DNA from: Saccharibacillus qingshengii
Lineage (GTDB): Bacteria > Bacillota > Bacilli > Paenibacillales > Paenibacillaceae
Assembly (NCBI RefSeq): GCF_013185195.1
Contig: NZ_JAAZWC010000001.1
Coordinates: 124,001-188,000 of the forward strand
Direction of reading: 5' to 3'
Length of the DNA stretch: 64,000 nucleotides
Shown piece by piece: positions 33,510 to 40,711 of the stretch (position 1 is the first letter of the stretch; the number at the start of each line of letters is the position of its first letter). The translations under genes were made by a program, and so were the position numbers. The notes under the pieces were generated by a model. The model was not told the DNA's origin. It saw only the letters and a program-made list of their open reading frames with translations, and did no database searches.

Positions 33510-34978
33510 ACGACAGAAACCGGCGGAGGATCAAAGTCTGCCCAGGCCTGTCCCAGCCCAATAATACCCTGCTCGATCTTTGCTTCGGTAAGCCCCGCAA
33601 AACCAAGCAGAATGCGTACCGGAGCCTGTTCCGCGGAAACGCGCTGAAACGCCGAGCCTCCGTACACGATCACGCCCCGGTGTTTGGCGGCGTCGATCGC
33701 GTTCTTTTCCGAGAGTCCGGCCAAGGCGCCGCCAAGCTCCAGCACCACATGCAGCCCCGCCGCCGAACCGACCACGCGTATCGAATCTCCCCATTCCCGG
33801 CCGATCGCTTCGCGCAGCGCCGTATATCTTTTTTTGTACAGCTGGCGCATTCGATTGAGGTGACGTTCCCATTCCCCGCCTGCCATGAACAAACCTAGCG
33901 TATGCTGTTCGAGCCTGGGCACAGTCTGTTTGAACTGTTCTTCGCGCTCCCGGTACGCACATAGCAGCTTCTCCGGCAGCACGATATATCCGATCCGCGC
34001 AGAAGGCATTAACGACTTCGAAAAAGTGCCCATATAAACGGTATTTCCATACGGATCCAGACTGTGCAGCGACGGAATCGGCCGGCCTTCATACCGGAAT
34101 TCGCTGTCGTAGTCATCCTCGAGAATCGTGCCTCCGCGCTCGCGTGCCCATTGAACCAGATCGAGCCGCCGCGCCGCCGGCATAATCATGCCCAGCGGAA
34201 ACTGGTGCGAAGGCGTGACATAGACGACGTTCGCGTCCGCCGCAGCCAGCCGGTCTACCCGGATGCCGTGCTCGTCGAGCGGAATCGAAGCGACAGCGCG
34301 GCCGTCCTCTTCCAGCACATGGCGCGCCCGCAGATAACCGGGGTCTTCCATCGCATACCGTCCGCCGCCTCCGATCAGTTTTCGCAGCAGATCCAGCAGA
34401 AAAGGCGTACCCGCTCCGATCACGATCTGCTCCGGCCGGCAGGAAACGCCTCTTGCTTGGTAGACATATTTGGCGATCTGTAGACGCAGATCCTTTTCGC
34501 CCTGAACTTCCCCATACAGCAGAAGGTGGGCATGGTCCGCAGACAGACTGCGCGCCGCCAAGGTTTTCCATGTTTTGAACGGGAAATGCTCGGTGTCGAT
34601 GTCTCCATAACGAAAATCGCAGATCGGTTCTGTCGACAGGGCTTGCACCGGATGCGTATCGACGGGTGGAATGCTTCCTGGAGCAGAATCTTTGAGCTGG
34701 GGTGGGGCTCCGCGAAGCGGCAGGTCGTCCGGAAGTTCGGCGATAAACAAGCCTTTTCTCTCTTCGCTGTGTACATAGCCTTCCGCCAGCAGCTGCTGGT
34801 AAGCGGCATCGACCGTATTGCGGCTGACTCCCAAATGCCGGGCCAGGTTTCGTTGGGAAGGCAGTCGTCCACCCGGCACAAGGCGATGCCCCCGAATCTC
34901 TTCACGCACATAGGTATACAGCTGCGCATACATCGGCTCTTCCCGGTCGGGATTCAGCAGCGGCGTTAATTCGATCAT
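33506..34978 (-). CDS. MocR/PdxR-type regulator (GntR HTH fused to an aminotransferase domain)
   Basis: The protein has 490 residues. Residues 15-80 form a GntR winged helix (PMYAQLYTYVREEIRGHRLVPGGRLPSQRNLARHLGVSRNTVDAAYQ). The remaining 370 residues form a fold type I aminotransferase domain that binds pyridoxal phosphate. Its cofactor lysine lies in the TFSKSLMPSARIGY motif near residue 320. Such proteins sense amino acids or PLP and regulate a divergent gene. Here the divergent gene is a DapA-family aldolase at 35085, followed by an EamA transporter. A TGGTC-A-GACCA palindrome over the aldolase promoter is the likely binding site. Confidence 0.92.
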   Translation of the reverse strand: MIELTPLLNPDREEPMYAQLYTYVREEIRGHRLVPGGRLPSQRNLARHLGVSRNTVDAAYQQLLAEGYVHSEERKGLFIAELPDDLPLRGAPPQLKDSAPGSIPPVDTHPVQALSTEPICDFRYGDIDTEHFPFKTWKTLAARSLSADHAHLLLYGEVQGEKDLRLQIAKYVYQARGVSCRPEQIVIGAGTPFLLDLLRKLIGGGGRYAMEDPGYLRARHVLEEDGRAVASIPLDEHGIRVDRLAAADANVVYVTPSHQFPLGMIMPAARRLDLVQWARERGGTILEDDYDSEFRYEGRPIPSLHSLDPYGNTVYMGTFSKSLMPSARIGYIVLPEKLLCAYREREEQFKQTVPRLEQHTLGLFMAGGEWERHLNRMRQLYKKRYTALREAIGREWGDSIRVVGSAAGLHVVLELGGALAGLSEKNAIDAAKHRGVIVYGGSAFQRVSAEQAPVRILLGFAGLTEAKIEQGIIGLGQAWADFDPPPVSVV

Positions 34979-35017
34979 CGTGTTCTGGCCCCTTTCTTTT
35001 CGATGAATCTGGCTCTG

Positions 35018-35045
35018 TTGGTCAGACCAGTTTGTTCTTTATAAT
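35018..35045 (+). promoter_or_regulatory. promoter of the aldolase gene with overlapping palindrome
   Basis: TTGGTC (35018-35023), 16 bases, then TATAAT (35040-35045). The palindrome TGGTC-A-GACCA (35019-35029) overlaps the -35 box. It lies between the divergent MocR and aldolase genes and suits repression by, or switching of, the MocR protein. Confidence 0.6.
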
Positions 35046-35084
35046 AAACGGCATCTTTTCTCAAAAGTAAAGGAGCGTGCCTAC

Positions 35085-35969
35085 ATGTTTACCGGATTAT
35101 CCGCTTTTCCCCTGACGCCGCTGATTCGCGATACGATAGACGAGAAAGCTTTGGCCGCCCTGATCGACCGCCTCGCGGCGGCCCGGGTGGACTTGATCGG
35201 CGTGCTCGGCTCGACCGGCAGCTATATGTATCTGGACCGGGAAGAACGCCGCCGCACCGTCGAACTTGCGGTACGCCAGGCCCAGGGAGTTCCCGTGATG
35301 GCCGGGATCGGCGCTCTGCGCACACGGGATGTGCTGCGGTTGGCCGAAGATGCCCAATATGCCGGCGTATCCGCCGTGCTGCTGGCGCCGGTGTCGTACC
35401 AGCCGCTGACGGACGAGGAAGTGTACGCGCTGTACAAACAGGTGTCGCGTACGCTGTCCGTCCCGCTCTGCGTGTATGACAATCCGCGGACAACGCGCTT
35501 TGTATTCGGCGATGAGCTGCACAGCCGGATCGCGGCGCTGCCGCAGGTCGCTTCGATCAAGATTCCCGGCGTTCCGGACGAAGCGGAGCAGGCCCGGCTT
35601 CGGGTGGAATCGCTGCGCACGATTCTGCCAGGCGGCATGACGATCGGCGTCAGCGGCGATCGGATGGGCGCAGCCGGTCTGCTCGCGGGCTGCGACGTCT
35701 GGTATTCCGTCTTGGGCGGTTTGTTTCCGAACACTTGTCTGGATATCGTACGCAGCGCTCAGGCAGGCGATGCCGAAGAAGCGCAGCGATTAAGCGCAGA
35801 ATTGGAGCCGATCTGGTCGCTGTTTGACCGCCACGGCAGCGTGCGCGCAGCTGCGGCGATCGCGATCCGGCAGGGCTGGATGGATGCTTCGGGGCTGCCT
35901 CTGCCGCTCAAGCCGGCCGCGCTGCCTGAGATCCGCCACATTGCGCCGCTGCTGGATCGACTGGGTTAG
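35085..35969 (+). CDS. DapA/NanA family aldolase or synthase
   Basis: This 294-residue TIM-barrel class I lyase of the dihydrodipicolinate synthase/N-acetylneuraminate lyase family has the Schiff-base lysine K159 (SIKIPG) and the catalytic tyrosine Y131 (VYDNPRTT). The pyruvate-carboxylate loop is GSTGS (residues 42-46). Members condense or cleave pyruvate with an aldehyde: DHDPS, 2-keto-3-deoxy-sugar-acid aldolase, KDG aldolase, YagE and others. A true lysine-pathway DapA is less likely, because the gene sits with a MocR regulator and a transporter rather than lysine genes. Participation in the neighbouring deoxysugar acid pathway is possible but unproven. The start is at ATG 35085 behind AAAGGAG. 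Confidence 0.85.
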   Translation: MFTGLSAFPLTPLIRDTIDEKALAALIDRLAAARVDLIGVLGSTGSYMYLDREERRRTVELAVRQAQGVPVMAGIGALRTRDVLRLAEDAQYAGVSAVLLAPVSYQPLTDEEVYALYKQVSRTLSVPLCVYDNPRTTRFVFGDELHSRIAALPQVASIKIPGVPDEAEQARLRVESLRTILPGGMTIGVSGDRMGAAGLLAGCDVWYSVLGGLFPNTCLDIVRSAQAGDAEEAQRLSAELEPIWSLFDRHGSVRAAAAIAIRQGWMDASGLPLPLKPAALPEIRHIAPLLDRLG

Positions 35970-36107
35970 ATGACGAATATACAGGGAATGAAGGAATCCA
36001 CGGGCGCTGAAGCGAAAAGATGAAATAAAGCCTTCCTCGCAAGAGAACGGTAATTTCCGGATTTCTCCCGACACAAGGGTGGAATCCGCAGGGAGGTTAG
36101 AGTCAAC

Positions 36108-37052
36108 GTGTGGTTTCTGTATGCGCTCGGAGCGGCGGCCTGCTTCGGCGTAAGAGGGATTTTGTATCAATGGACGTCGCAGCGGCCGGCGGACCGGAAT
36201 TTGCTGTTCGTCGGCGTATACGTATCCGGGGCACTGATCTCGCTGCTGCTGAATCTGCAGGCGCAGCAGCCGTGGAACGGCGGTGTGCAGTTCGGCGTGC
36301 TGATGGGTCTGTTCTCGTTTGCCGCCAATGCGTCGCTGTATCGGGGATATGAAGTGGGACGGGCGTCCGTAGTCGCGTTTTTCTCCGCGCTGACGCCCGT
36401 GATCGTGGTGTTGGCCGCGTATCTGCTGTGGGGAGAATCCCTTGGCTTCATGCAGGCTGTCGGATTCGGCATCGTCGTACTGGCGTTGGTCGTTGTCCGC
36501 TATGGACAGGATCTGCGCGGCGGCCAGCTGCGCGGTTGGCAGTGGGGCACGCTTGCCATGCTGCTGTACAGTTTCACGGATCTCAGTTCCAAACAGTCGG
36601 TTCTGTCCGGCGCTTCCATGCTTCCGGTGCTGACCGCCATGTTCGGGTCGGGCACGCTGCTGTTTCTGGGCATGTATGCGCTGGACCGTACGCGAACCCG
36701 CCAGAGAGCCTTGTCTGCGAAGCCCACCGATCCGGCACGCCTCGAGACTTCGGCAGCGCCGGAGCATGGGCCCGGACCGAACGGCTCCGCCGCCCCTTCT
36801 CCTGTCTGGAGTGCGCCGCGTACGCTGCTCTGGGGGATGACGGTCGGGTTGACGAACATCGCCGGGATGGTGCTGATGCTGAACGCGCTGCAGGTTGGCA
36901 TTACGGGGATCGTATCCGCGATCATCGCTCTTAACATCGTGATCGTACTGCTGTATGCGCGCTTCTACCTCCAGGAAAAGATGAGCCGCCGCGAAGCGTT
37001 CGGGATTCTGCTGGCTTTGGCGGGTATTCTGGTGCTGCGTCTGGCTTCCTGA
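36108..37052 (+). CDS. EamA/DMT superfamily transporter
   Basis: The 314-residue membrane protein has two EamA repeats of about five helices each, separated by a hydrophilic loop rich in Pro and Ala (about residues 195-240). It starts at GTG 36108, behind GGGAGGTTAG. The first repeat begins WFLYALGAAACFGVRGILYQWTS; the second ends FGILLALAGILVLRLAS. DMT transporters export or import amino acids, purines and other metabolites. Adjacency to the MocR/DapA-like pair hints at an amino acid or keto-acid related substrate, which is inference only. Confidence 0.85.
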   Translation: MWFLYALGAAACFGVRGILYQWTSQRPADRNLLFVGVYVSGALISLLLNLQAQQPWNGGVQFGVLMGLFSFAANASLYRGYEVGRASVVAFFSALTPVIVVLAAYLLWGESLGFMQAVGFGIVVLALVVVRYGQDLRGGQLRGWQWGTLAMLLYSFTDLSSKQSVLSGASMLPVLTAMFGSGTLLFLGMYALDRTRTRQRALSAKPTDPARLETSAAPEHGPGPNGSAAPSPVWSAPRTLLWGMTVGLTNIAGMVLMLNALQVGITGIVSAIIALNIVIVLLYARFYLQEKMSRREAFGILLALAGILVLRLAS

Positions 37053-37413
37053 TGGTTTGGATTCCAATCGGCTCTCAAGCGGGCTCATTGCGGTAAATAA
37101 GGGGAAGGGGCTTCGTTAGATTGCGGAAAAGGCTGAATATCCGCCAATAGCGATAAGAGGGTTCATTAAAAAGCGTCATGTAAGAAGCGTATAAGAAGCG
37201 TAAAGTATACAGCAGTGAAAACATGAAGAACCCCGATGCTCGACTTCGAGCATCGGGGTTCTTCGTTTGTATTTGGGCTCTTCTCTTCGTCTAGGCAGCC
37301 GGTTTGAACGCCAGCCGGCCTGGAACAGAAATATCCATCGATAGTGGGCATACGGCTGAGACCTGCTGGAAGAGACCGGTCTGCCGCTTGTTCGTGTGCG
37401 GATGCGGATGAGG
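37053..37413. terminator. gene-free interval with a strong bidirectional terminator at 37225-37264
   Basis: GAAGAACCCCGATGCTCGA pairs perfectly with TCGAGCATCGGGGTTCTTC, a 40-bp hairpin that can end both the EamA gene and the convergent biotin transporter operon. Before it lie two direct TAAGAAGCGTA copies (37181-37191, 37192-37202). I see nothing else in the interval. Confidence 0.8.
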
Positions 37414-38223
37414 TCAGCTCCCGAACAATACGTCGATCGCCAAGATCAGTGCCGCCGCCAGTACGGCTGCGGCGGCTGCGGCAGCATCTTCGCCGCCGGG
37501 CGCAAGCGGCCGATAGACGGTTCGGCCGCGGCCGTCTCCATAAGCGCGTGCGTCGATCGCCATCGTCAGGTTGTCCGCGCGCCGCACGGTCGTGACCAGC
37601 AGCGGAACAAGGACGGGGACGAACGCGAACAGGCGGCGAATCGGATTCATGGCAGTGGGGTCGAAACCTCTGGCCCGCCTGGCGAGCTGAATCCGCTCGA
37701 CTTCTTCCAGTACGGTCGGAATAAAGCGAATCGCAATCACGATCATGAGCGAGAACTGCTCGACCGGTACGCGAAGTTTGGACAGCGGCTTGAGCAGCCG
37801 CTCCAATCCTTGCGCCAGAATCAGCGGCCGGGTTGTTCCGGTCAACACGGAAGCGAGCAGAATCAGCAGCAGGATCCGCACGAAGATCCGCAGCCCTTCC
37901 TGGATGCCTTCCCGGGTAATCCGGATCACGCCGTACGAGGCGAGCACGTCGTCTCCGCGTCCTAACAGAACATGATACAGCAGCGTGACCAGCAGCACGG
38001 GCAGAATCGGCAGCAGACCGCGCAGATACCGGCTAAGCGGTACAAGAGAGAGCAGCATGACGCTCAGCACGAGCAGAGCGGCTGCTCCGTAACTGCCCCA
38101 ACTGCGGATATTCAGCAGTACGATCATCATGATCAGCATGCCCAGCAGTTTGGTACGGGGATCGAGCCGATGCAGCATCGAATCGGCTTCGACAAATTGA
38201 CCGATCAGCAGCCTATTTGCCAC
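37414..38223 (-). CDS. ecfT: ECF transporter transmembrane component EcfT
   Basis: The 269-residue membrane protein links the two ATPases to the substrate-binding S component. I start at GTG 38223 (VANRLLIGQFVEADS), behind AAAGGGGGAAG; a longer open frame reads back into ecfA2 without a ribosome site. About five membrane helices and both coupling motifs, RRARGFDP and IDARAYGDG, are present; these Ala-Arg-Gly type motifs dock on the ATPases. It overlaps the upstream ATPase gene by 11 bases and is the last gene of the bioY-ecfA1-ecfA2-ecfT operon. The dedicated operon makes this a group I biotin transporter. Confidence 0.92.
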   Translation of the reverse strand: MANRLLIGQFVEADSMLHRLDPRTKLLGMLIMMIVLLNIRSWGSYGAAALLVLSVMLLSLVPLSRYLRGLLPILPVLLVTLLYHVLLGRGDDVLASYGVIRITREGIQEGLRIFVRILLLILLASVLTGTTRPLILAQGLERLLKPLSKLRVPVEQFSLMIVIAIRFIPTVLEEVERIQLARRARGFDPTAMNPIRRLFAFVPVLVPLLVTTVRRADNLTMAIDARAYGDGRGRTVYRPLAPGGEDAAAAAAAVLAAALILAIDVLFGS

Positions 38224-39151
38224 AGCTTCTTCCCCCTTTTCGTTCCTGCCAGGCTTCCTGTACAACCCGCATGATCTCGTCTTCGCGGCAGCTCGCCGGC
38301 TGAAGGTCGACATCGGACAGCTCGCGGATCAGCTGCAGCAGTTGGACGGATTCCGGCAGGGCAAGGCCCGCCTGTTCCAGCAGTTCGCTCCGACGGAGAA
38401 ACAGTTCGTTCGTTTCCAGATCGCCGAGCAGCCGGCCTTCGCGAAGCAGCAGTACCCGGTCCGAATACTCCGCCACGTCTTCCATCCGGTGCGAAATGAA
38501 CAGGACGCTTCGCTGCTCGCTCCGCTGCCAAGCGTGCAGCAGATCCAGCAGCTCGCGGCGGCTCAGCGGATCAAGCGCGGCCGTCGGCTCGTCGAGAATG
38601 AGCAGCTTCGGCTCGGCGATCAGCACGGAAGCGATCGCGATCCGCCGCTTCTGTCCGCCGCTGAGCAGAAGCGGCGACTGCGCAAGCAGTTCTTCGCCGA
38701 GGCCAAGCCGCGGCAGGATCCGCGAGATCGCGGCTTGGATCTCGCGGGGCGAATCGCCCCGCATACGCAGCGCAAAGCCCAATTCGCGCTCCACCGTCGT
38801 CTCGAAGATCTGATGTTCCGGATATTGAAAAACGAATCCGATATCCGGCTGCACCCGCGCCCGGCCTTTGCGGTCTTTGGCGGCGAGTACGCCGTCGATC
38901 CGGTATTCGCCGGCGTACTCGGGGATCAGCCCTTTGCAGATCCGGGCGAGCGTCGATTTCCCTGCGCCGGTCGGACCGATCAGCGAGGTCCACTTTCCCT
39001 GCTGCAAGGTGCAGTGGACCTCCCGCAGGATCGATTGGCCGCCCAGCGTCACTTCAATGCCCTGCAGTTCGTAAAAGGACGGACTGCCGCTGCCGGCTGC
39101 GGATTTGCTTTTTTCTGGCTGCGAATGTCCCGTTGTATTCAATTCTTCCAT
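38213..39151 (-). CDS. ecfA2: ECF transporter ATPase EcfA2
   Basis: The 312-residue ABC ATPase has Walker A GPTGAGKST, signature LLSGGQKRRIAIAS, Walker B LLILDEPTAALD and switch histidine ISHR. I start at ATG 39151; an in-frame TTG 24 bases earlier falls inside the Shine-Dalgarno sequence. The N-terminal 20 residues before the ABC fold are Ser/Gly-rich, longer than usual. It overlaps the ecfA1 stop by 13 bases. The C-terminal extension after residue 230 fits EcfA proteins. With EcfA1 it forms the asymmetric ATPase pair driving biotin uptake through EcfT and BioY. Confidence 0.92.
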   Translation of the reverse strand: MEELNTTGHSQPEKSKSAAGSGSPSFYELQGIEVTLGGQSILREVHCTLQQGKWTSLIGPTGAGKSTLARICKGLIPEYAGEYRIDGVLAAKDRKGRARVQPDIGFVFQYPEHQIFETTVERELGFALRMRGDSPREIQAAISRILPRLGLGEELLAQSPLLLSGGQKRRIAIASVLIAEPKLLILDEPTAALDPLSRRELLDLLHAWQRSEQRSVLFISHRMEDVAEYSDRVLLLREGRLLGDLETNELFLRRSELLEQAGLALPESVQLLQLIRELSDVDLQPASCREDEIMRVVQEAWQERKGGRSCGK

Positions 39152-39936
39152 TGGGCCGCTGCACGCTCCTTCCAATCGTCCGACAGCGAACCGGTCAGGC
39201 CAAGCGCTTCGTGAACGCGCACGGCGAACGGTTTTTCCAGCGCATAAGATTCCAGGTCGGTCGAAGCGAAGAAATCGCCCGGCGTACCGTCGAATGCGAC
39301 CGCTCCCTGGTCCAGCAGCAGCACCCGGCCCGAGGCCGGGACTTCGTCCATATGATGCGTGATCTGCACGACCGCGAGGCCCTGCCGATGAAGTTCCTGC
39401 ATCAGCCGGCGCACATCGGCTCTGCCGTGCGGATCGAGCATCGACGTCGCTTCGTCGAACAGAATCAACCGGGGGCGCATCGCCAGTACCGTGGCGATCG
39501 CCGCGCGCTGTTTCTGACCGCCCGATAGTTCGTGCGGCGCCGAATCGGCGTAACGCTCCATTCGTACCGCCCGAAGCGCCTGGGTTATCCGATCCGTGAT
39601 CTCTGCGGCGGGAACGCGAATATTTTCCAGTCCGAACACGATCTCGTCACGGACGCCGGTCGTAATAAACTGGTCGTCGGGATTCTGGAAGATCAAGCCG
39701 ACCGCCTGGCGTACCGATTGAAGACGATGCGGATCGGAAGTCGGTTCGCCGTCGATCCGGACCGCTCCTGCGCGGGGGAGCAGCAGACCGTTCATGAGTT
39801 TGGCCAGCGTCGATTTGCCGCTTCCGTTCCCTCCGACGATCGAGACGAATTCGCCTGCTTGGATCGAGAAGTTTACGCCGCGCAGAACCTCCTGTCCTTT
39901 TCGATAATGAAAATAAACCTGTTCGAATTCCAGCAT
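39139..39936 (-). CDS. ecfA1: ECF transporter ATPase EcfA1
   Basis: This 265-residue ABC ATPase starts at ATG 39936 (MLEFEQVYFHYRKGQEVL), directly after the bioY stop codon (TGAGATG). Walker A is GGNGSGKST (about residues 35-43), signature HELSGGQKQRAAIA, Walker B LILFDEATSMLDP and switch ITHHMDE. The Q-loop (VGLIFQNPDDQF) carries the FQNPDDQ form typical of EcfA1. It is the partner of EcfA2 and part of the biotin transporter operon. Confidence 0.93.
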   Translation of the reverse strand: MLEFEQVYFHYRKGQEVLRGVNFSIQAGEFVSIVGGNGSGKSTLAKLMNGLLLPRAGAVRIDGEPTSDPHRLQSVRQAVGLIFQNPDDQFITTGVRDEIVFGLENIRVPAAEITDRITQALRAVRMERYADSAPHELSGGQKQRAAIATVLAMRPRLILFDEATSMLDPHGRADVRRLMQELHRQGLAVVQITHHMDEVPASGRVLLLDQGAVAFDGTPGDFFASTDLESYALEKPFAVRVHEALGLTGSLSDDWKERAAAQWKN

Positions 39937-39937
39937 C

Positions 39938-40498
39938 TCAGGCGCCGTGCACTTTCTCTTCGATCGGGCTGACCGCACGGGCCTGAACGGCAACGATAGC
40001 GGCCAAGACCGCTTTGATCAGATCGCCCGGCAGGAACACGGCGGAAGCGGCAAGTGCCGGCCAGATCGGGGTATGCGTAATCAGAGCCATGACCGGCGCG
40101 CCGATCAGATTGATCAGGATCACGCCGAATACGACGTTGATCGCAATCAGTTTCCAGGTTTTCAGGCGGGGCCATACCTTCTCCGATGCCCATCCGATAA
40201 AGAAAGCCGCGATCGGCCAACTGAAGATATAACCGGCCGTCGGTCCGACAAGCGGAGCCACTCCGCCGGAGCCTCCGGCAAGAATCGGCAGCCCGATCGC
40301 GACCAGCACGATAAACAAGATAAGACTGAGCGCGCCCGTCTTTTTGCCCAAAAAACCGCCTGCCAGCATCACGCCAAGCGTCTGCAGGGTGATCGGGACC
40401 GGGATGAATCCGAGCGGAATCGCCGGGATCATGCCCAGCACCGCGATCAGTGCGGCGAACAGAGCCGCGTATACCATTTCTTTTGTTTTCAATACCAT
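39938..40498 (-). CDS. bioY: biotin ECF transporter S component BioY
   Basis: The 186-residue membrane protein captures biotin. Six helices and the family motifs PVPITLQTLGVMLAG, GLPILAGGSGGVAPLVGPTAGYIFSWP and FLPGDLIKAVLAAIVA are present. The ATG at 40498 follows GGAGG. It is the first gene of the operon with ecfA1, ecfA2 and ecfT, and a BirA operator lies 80-115 bases upstream. Expression should fall when biotin is plentiful and BirA-biotinyl-AMP binds. No biotin synthesis genes are present in the window, so this may be a major biotin source. Confidence 0.96.
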   Translation of the reverse strand: MVLKTKEMVYAALFAALIAVLGMIPAIPLGFIPVPITLQTLGVMLAGGFLGKKTGALSLILFIVLVAIGLPILAGGSGGVAPLVGPTAGYIFSWPIAAFFIGWASEKVWPRLKTWKLIAINVVFGVILINLIGAPVMALITHTPIWPALAASAVFLPGDLIKAVLAAIVAVQARAVSPIEEKVHGA

Positions 40499-40578
40499 CG
40501 ACCTCCAACCTATAGACTGCGGAGTCCGGCAACAGCAGCTGCTTCCGGCCCTTTAGCAGTATAACTTGCCGAAATTTT

Positions 40579-40613
40579 ATTGTAAACCATTAATATAATT
40601 AAGGGTTAACAAT
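40579..40613. promoter_or_regulatory. BirA operator of the bioY operon
   Basis: ATTGTAAACC, a 15-base spacer and GGTTAACAAT match the known BirA operator (TTGTTAACC-N15-GGTTAACAA) with one mismatch in the arms. The spacer includes a TATATT -10-like box for the minus strand, so BirA would block the promoter. Confidence 0.9.
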
Positions 40614-40641
40614 AGATTCGCGGCAGGTTAACGCCTATCCC

Positions 40642-40706
40642 AAAAAGCGTCCCTTCCTCTGCCGGGTATCCGCTCGAAGCGGACAATTGGCAGGCGAAGG
40701 GACGCC
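40642..40706 (-). terminator. terminator of the UvrA-like gene
   Basis: GCGTCCCTTC (from 40647) pairs with GAAGGGACGC (to 40706), with inner CTGCC/GGCAG and TCCGCT/AGCGGA pairs. On the minus strand it is followed by TTTTT, only a few bases after the stop codon. Confidence 0.85.
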
Positions 40707-40711
40707 CGGTT

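Noticed and set aside
37181..37202. Two adjoining 11-bp TAAGAAGCGTA copies
   Set aside because: Only two units with no further array or CRISPR-like spacing; probably a chance short duplication near the terminator.
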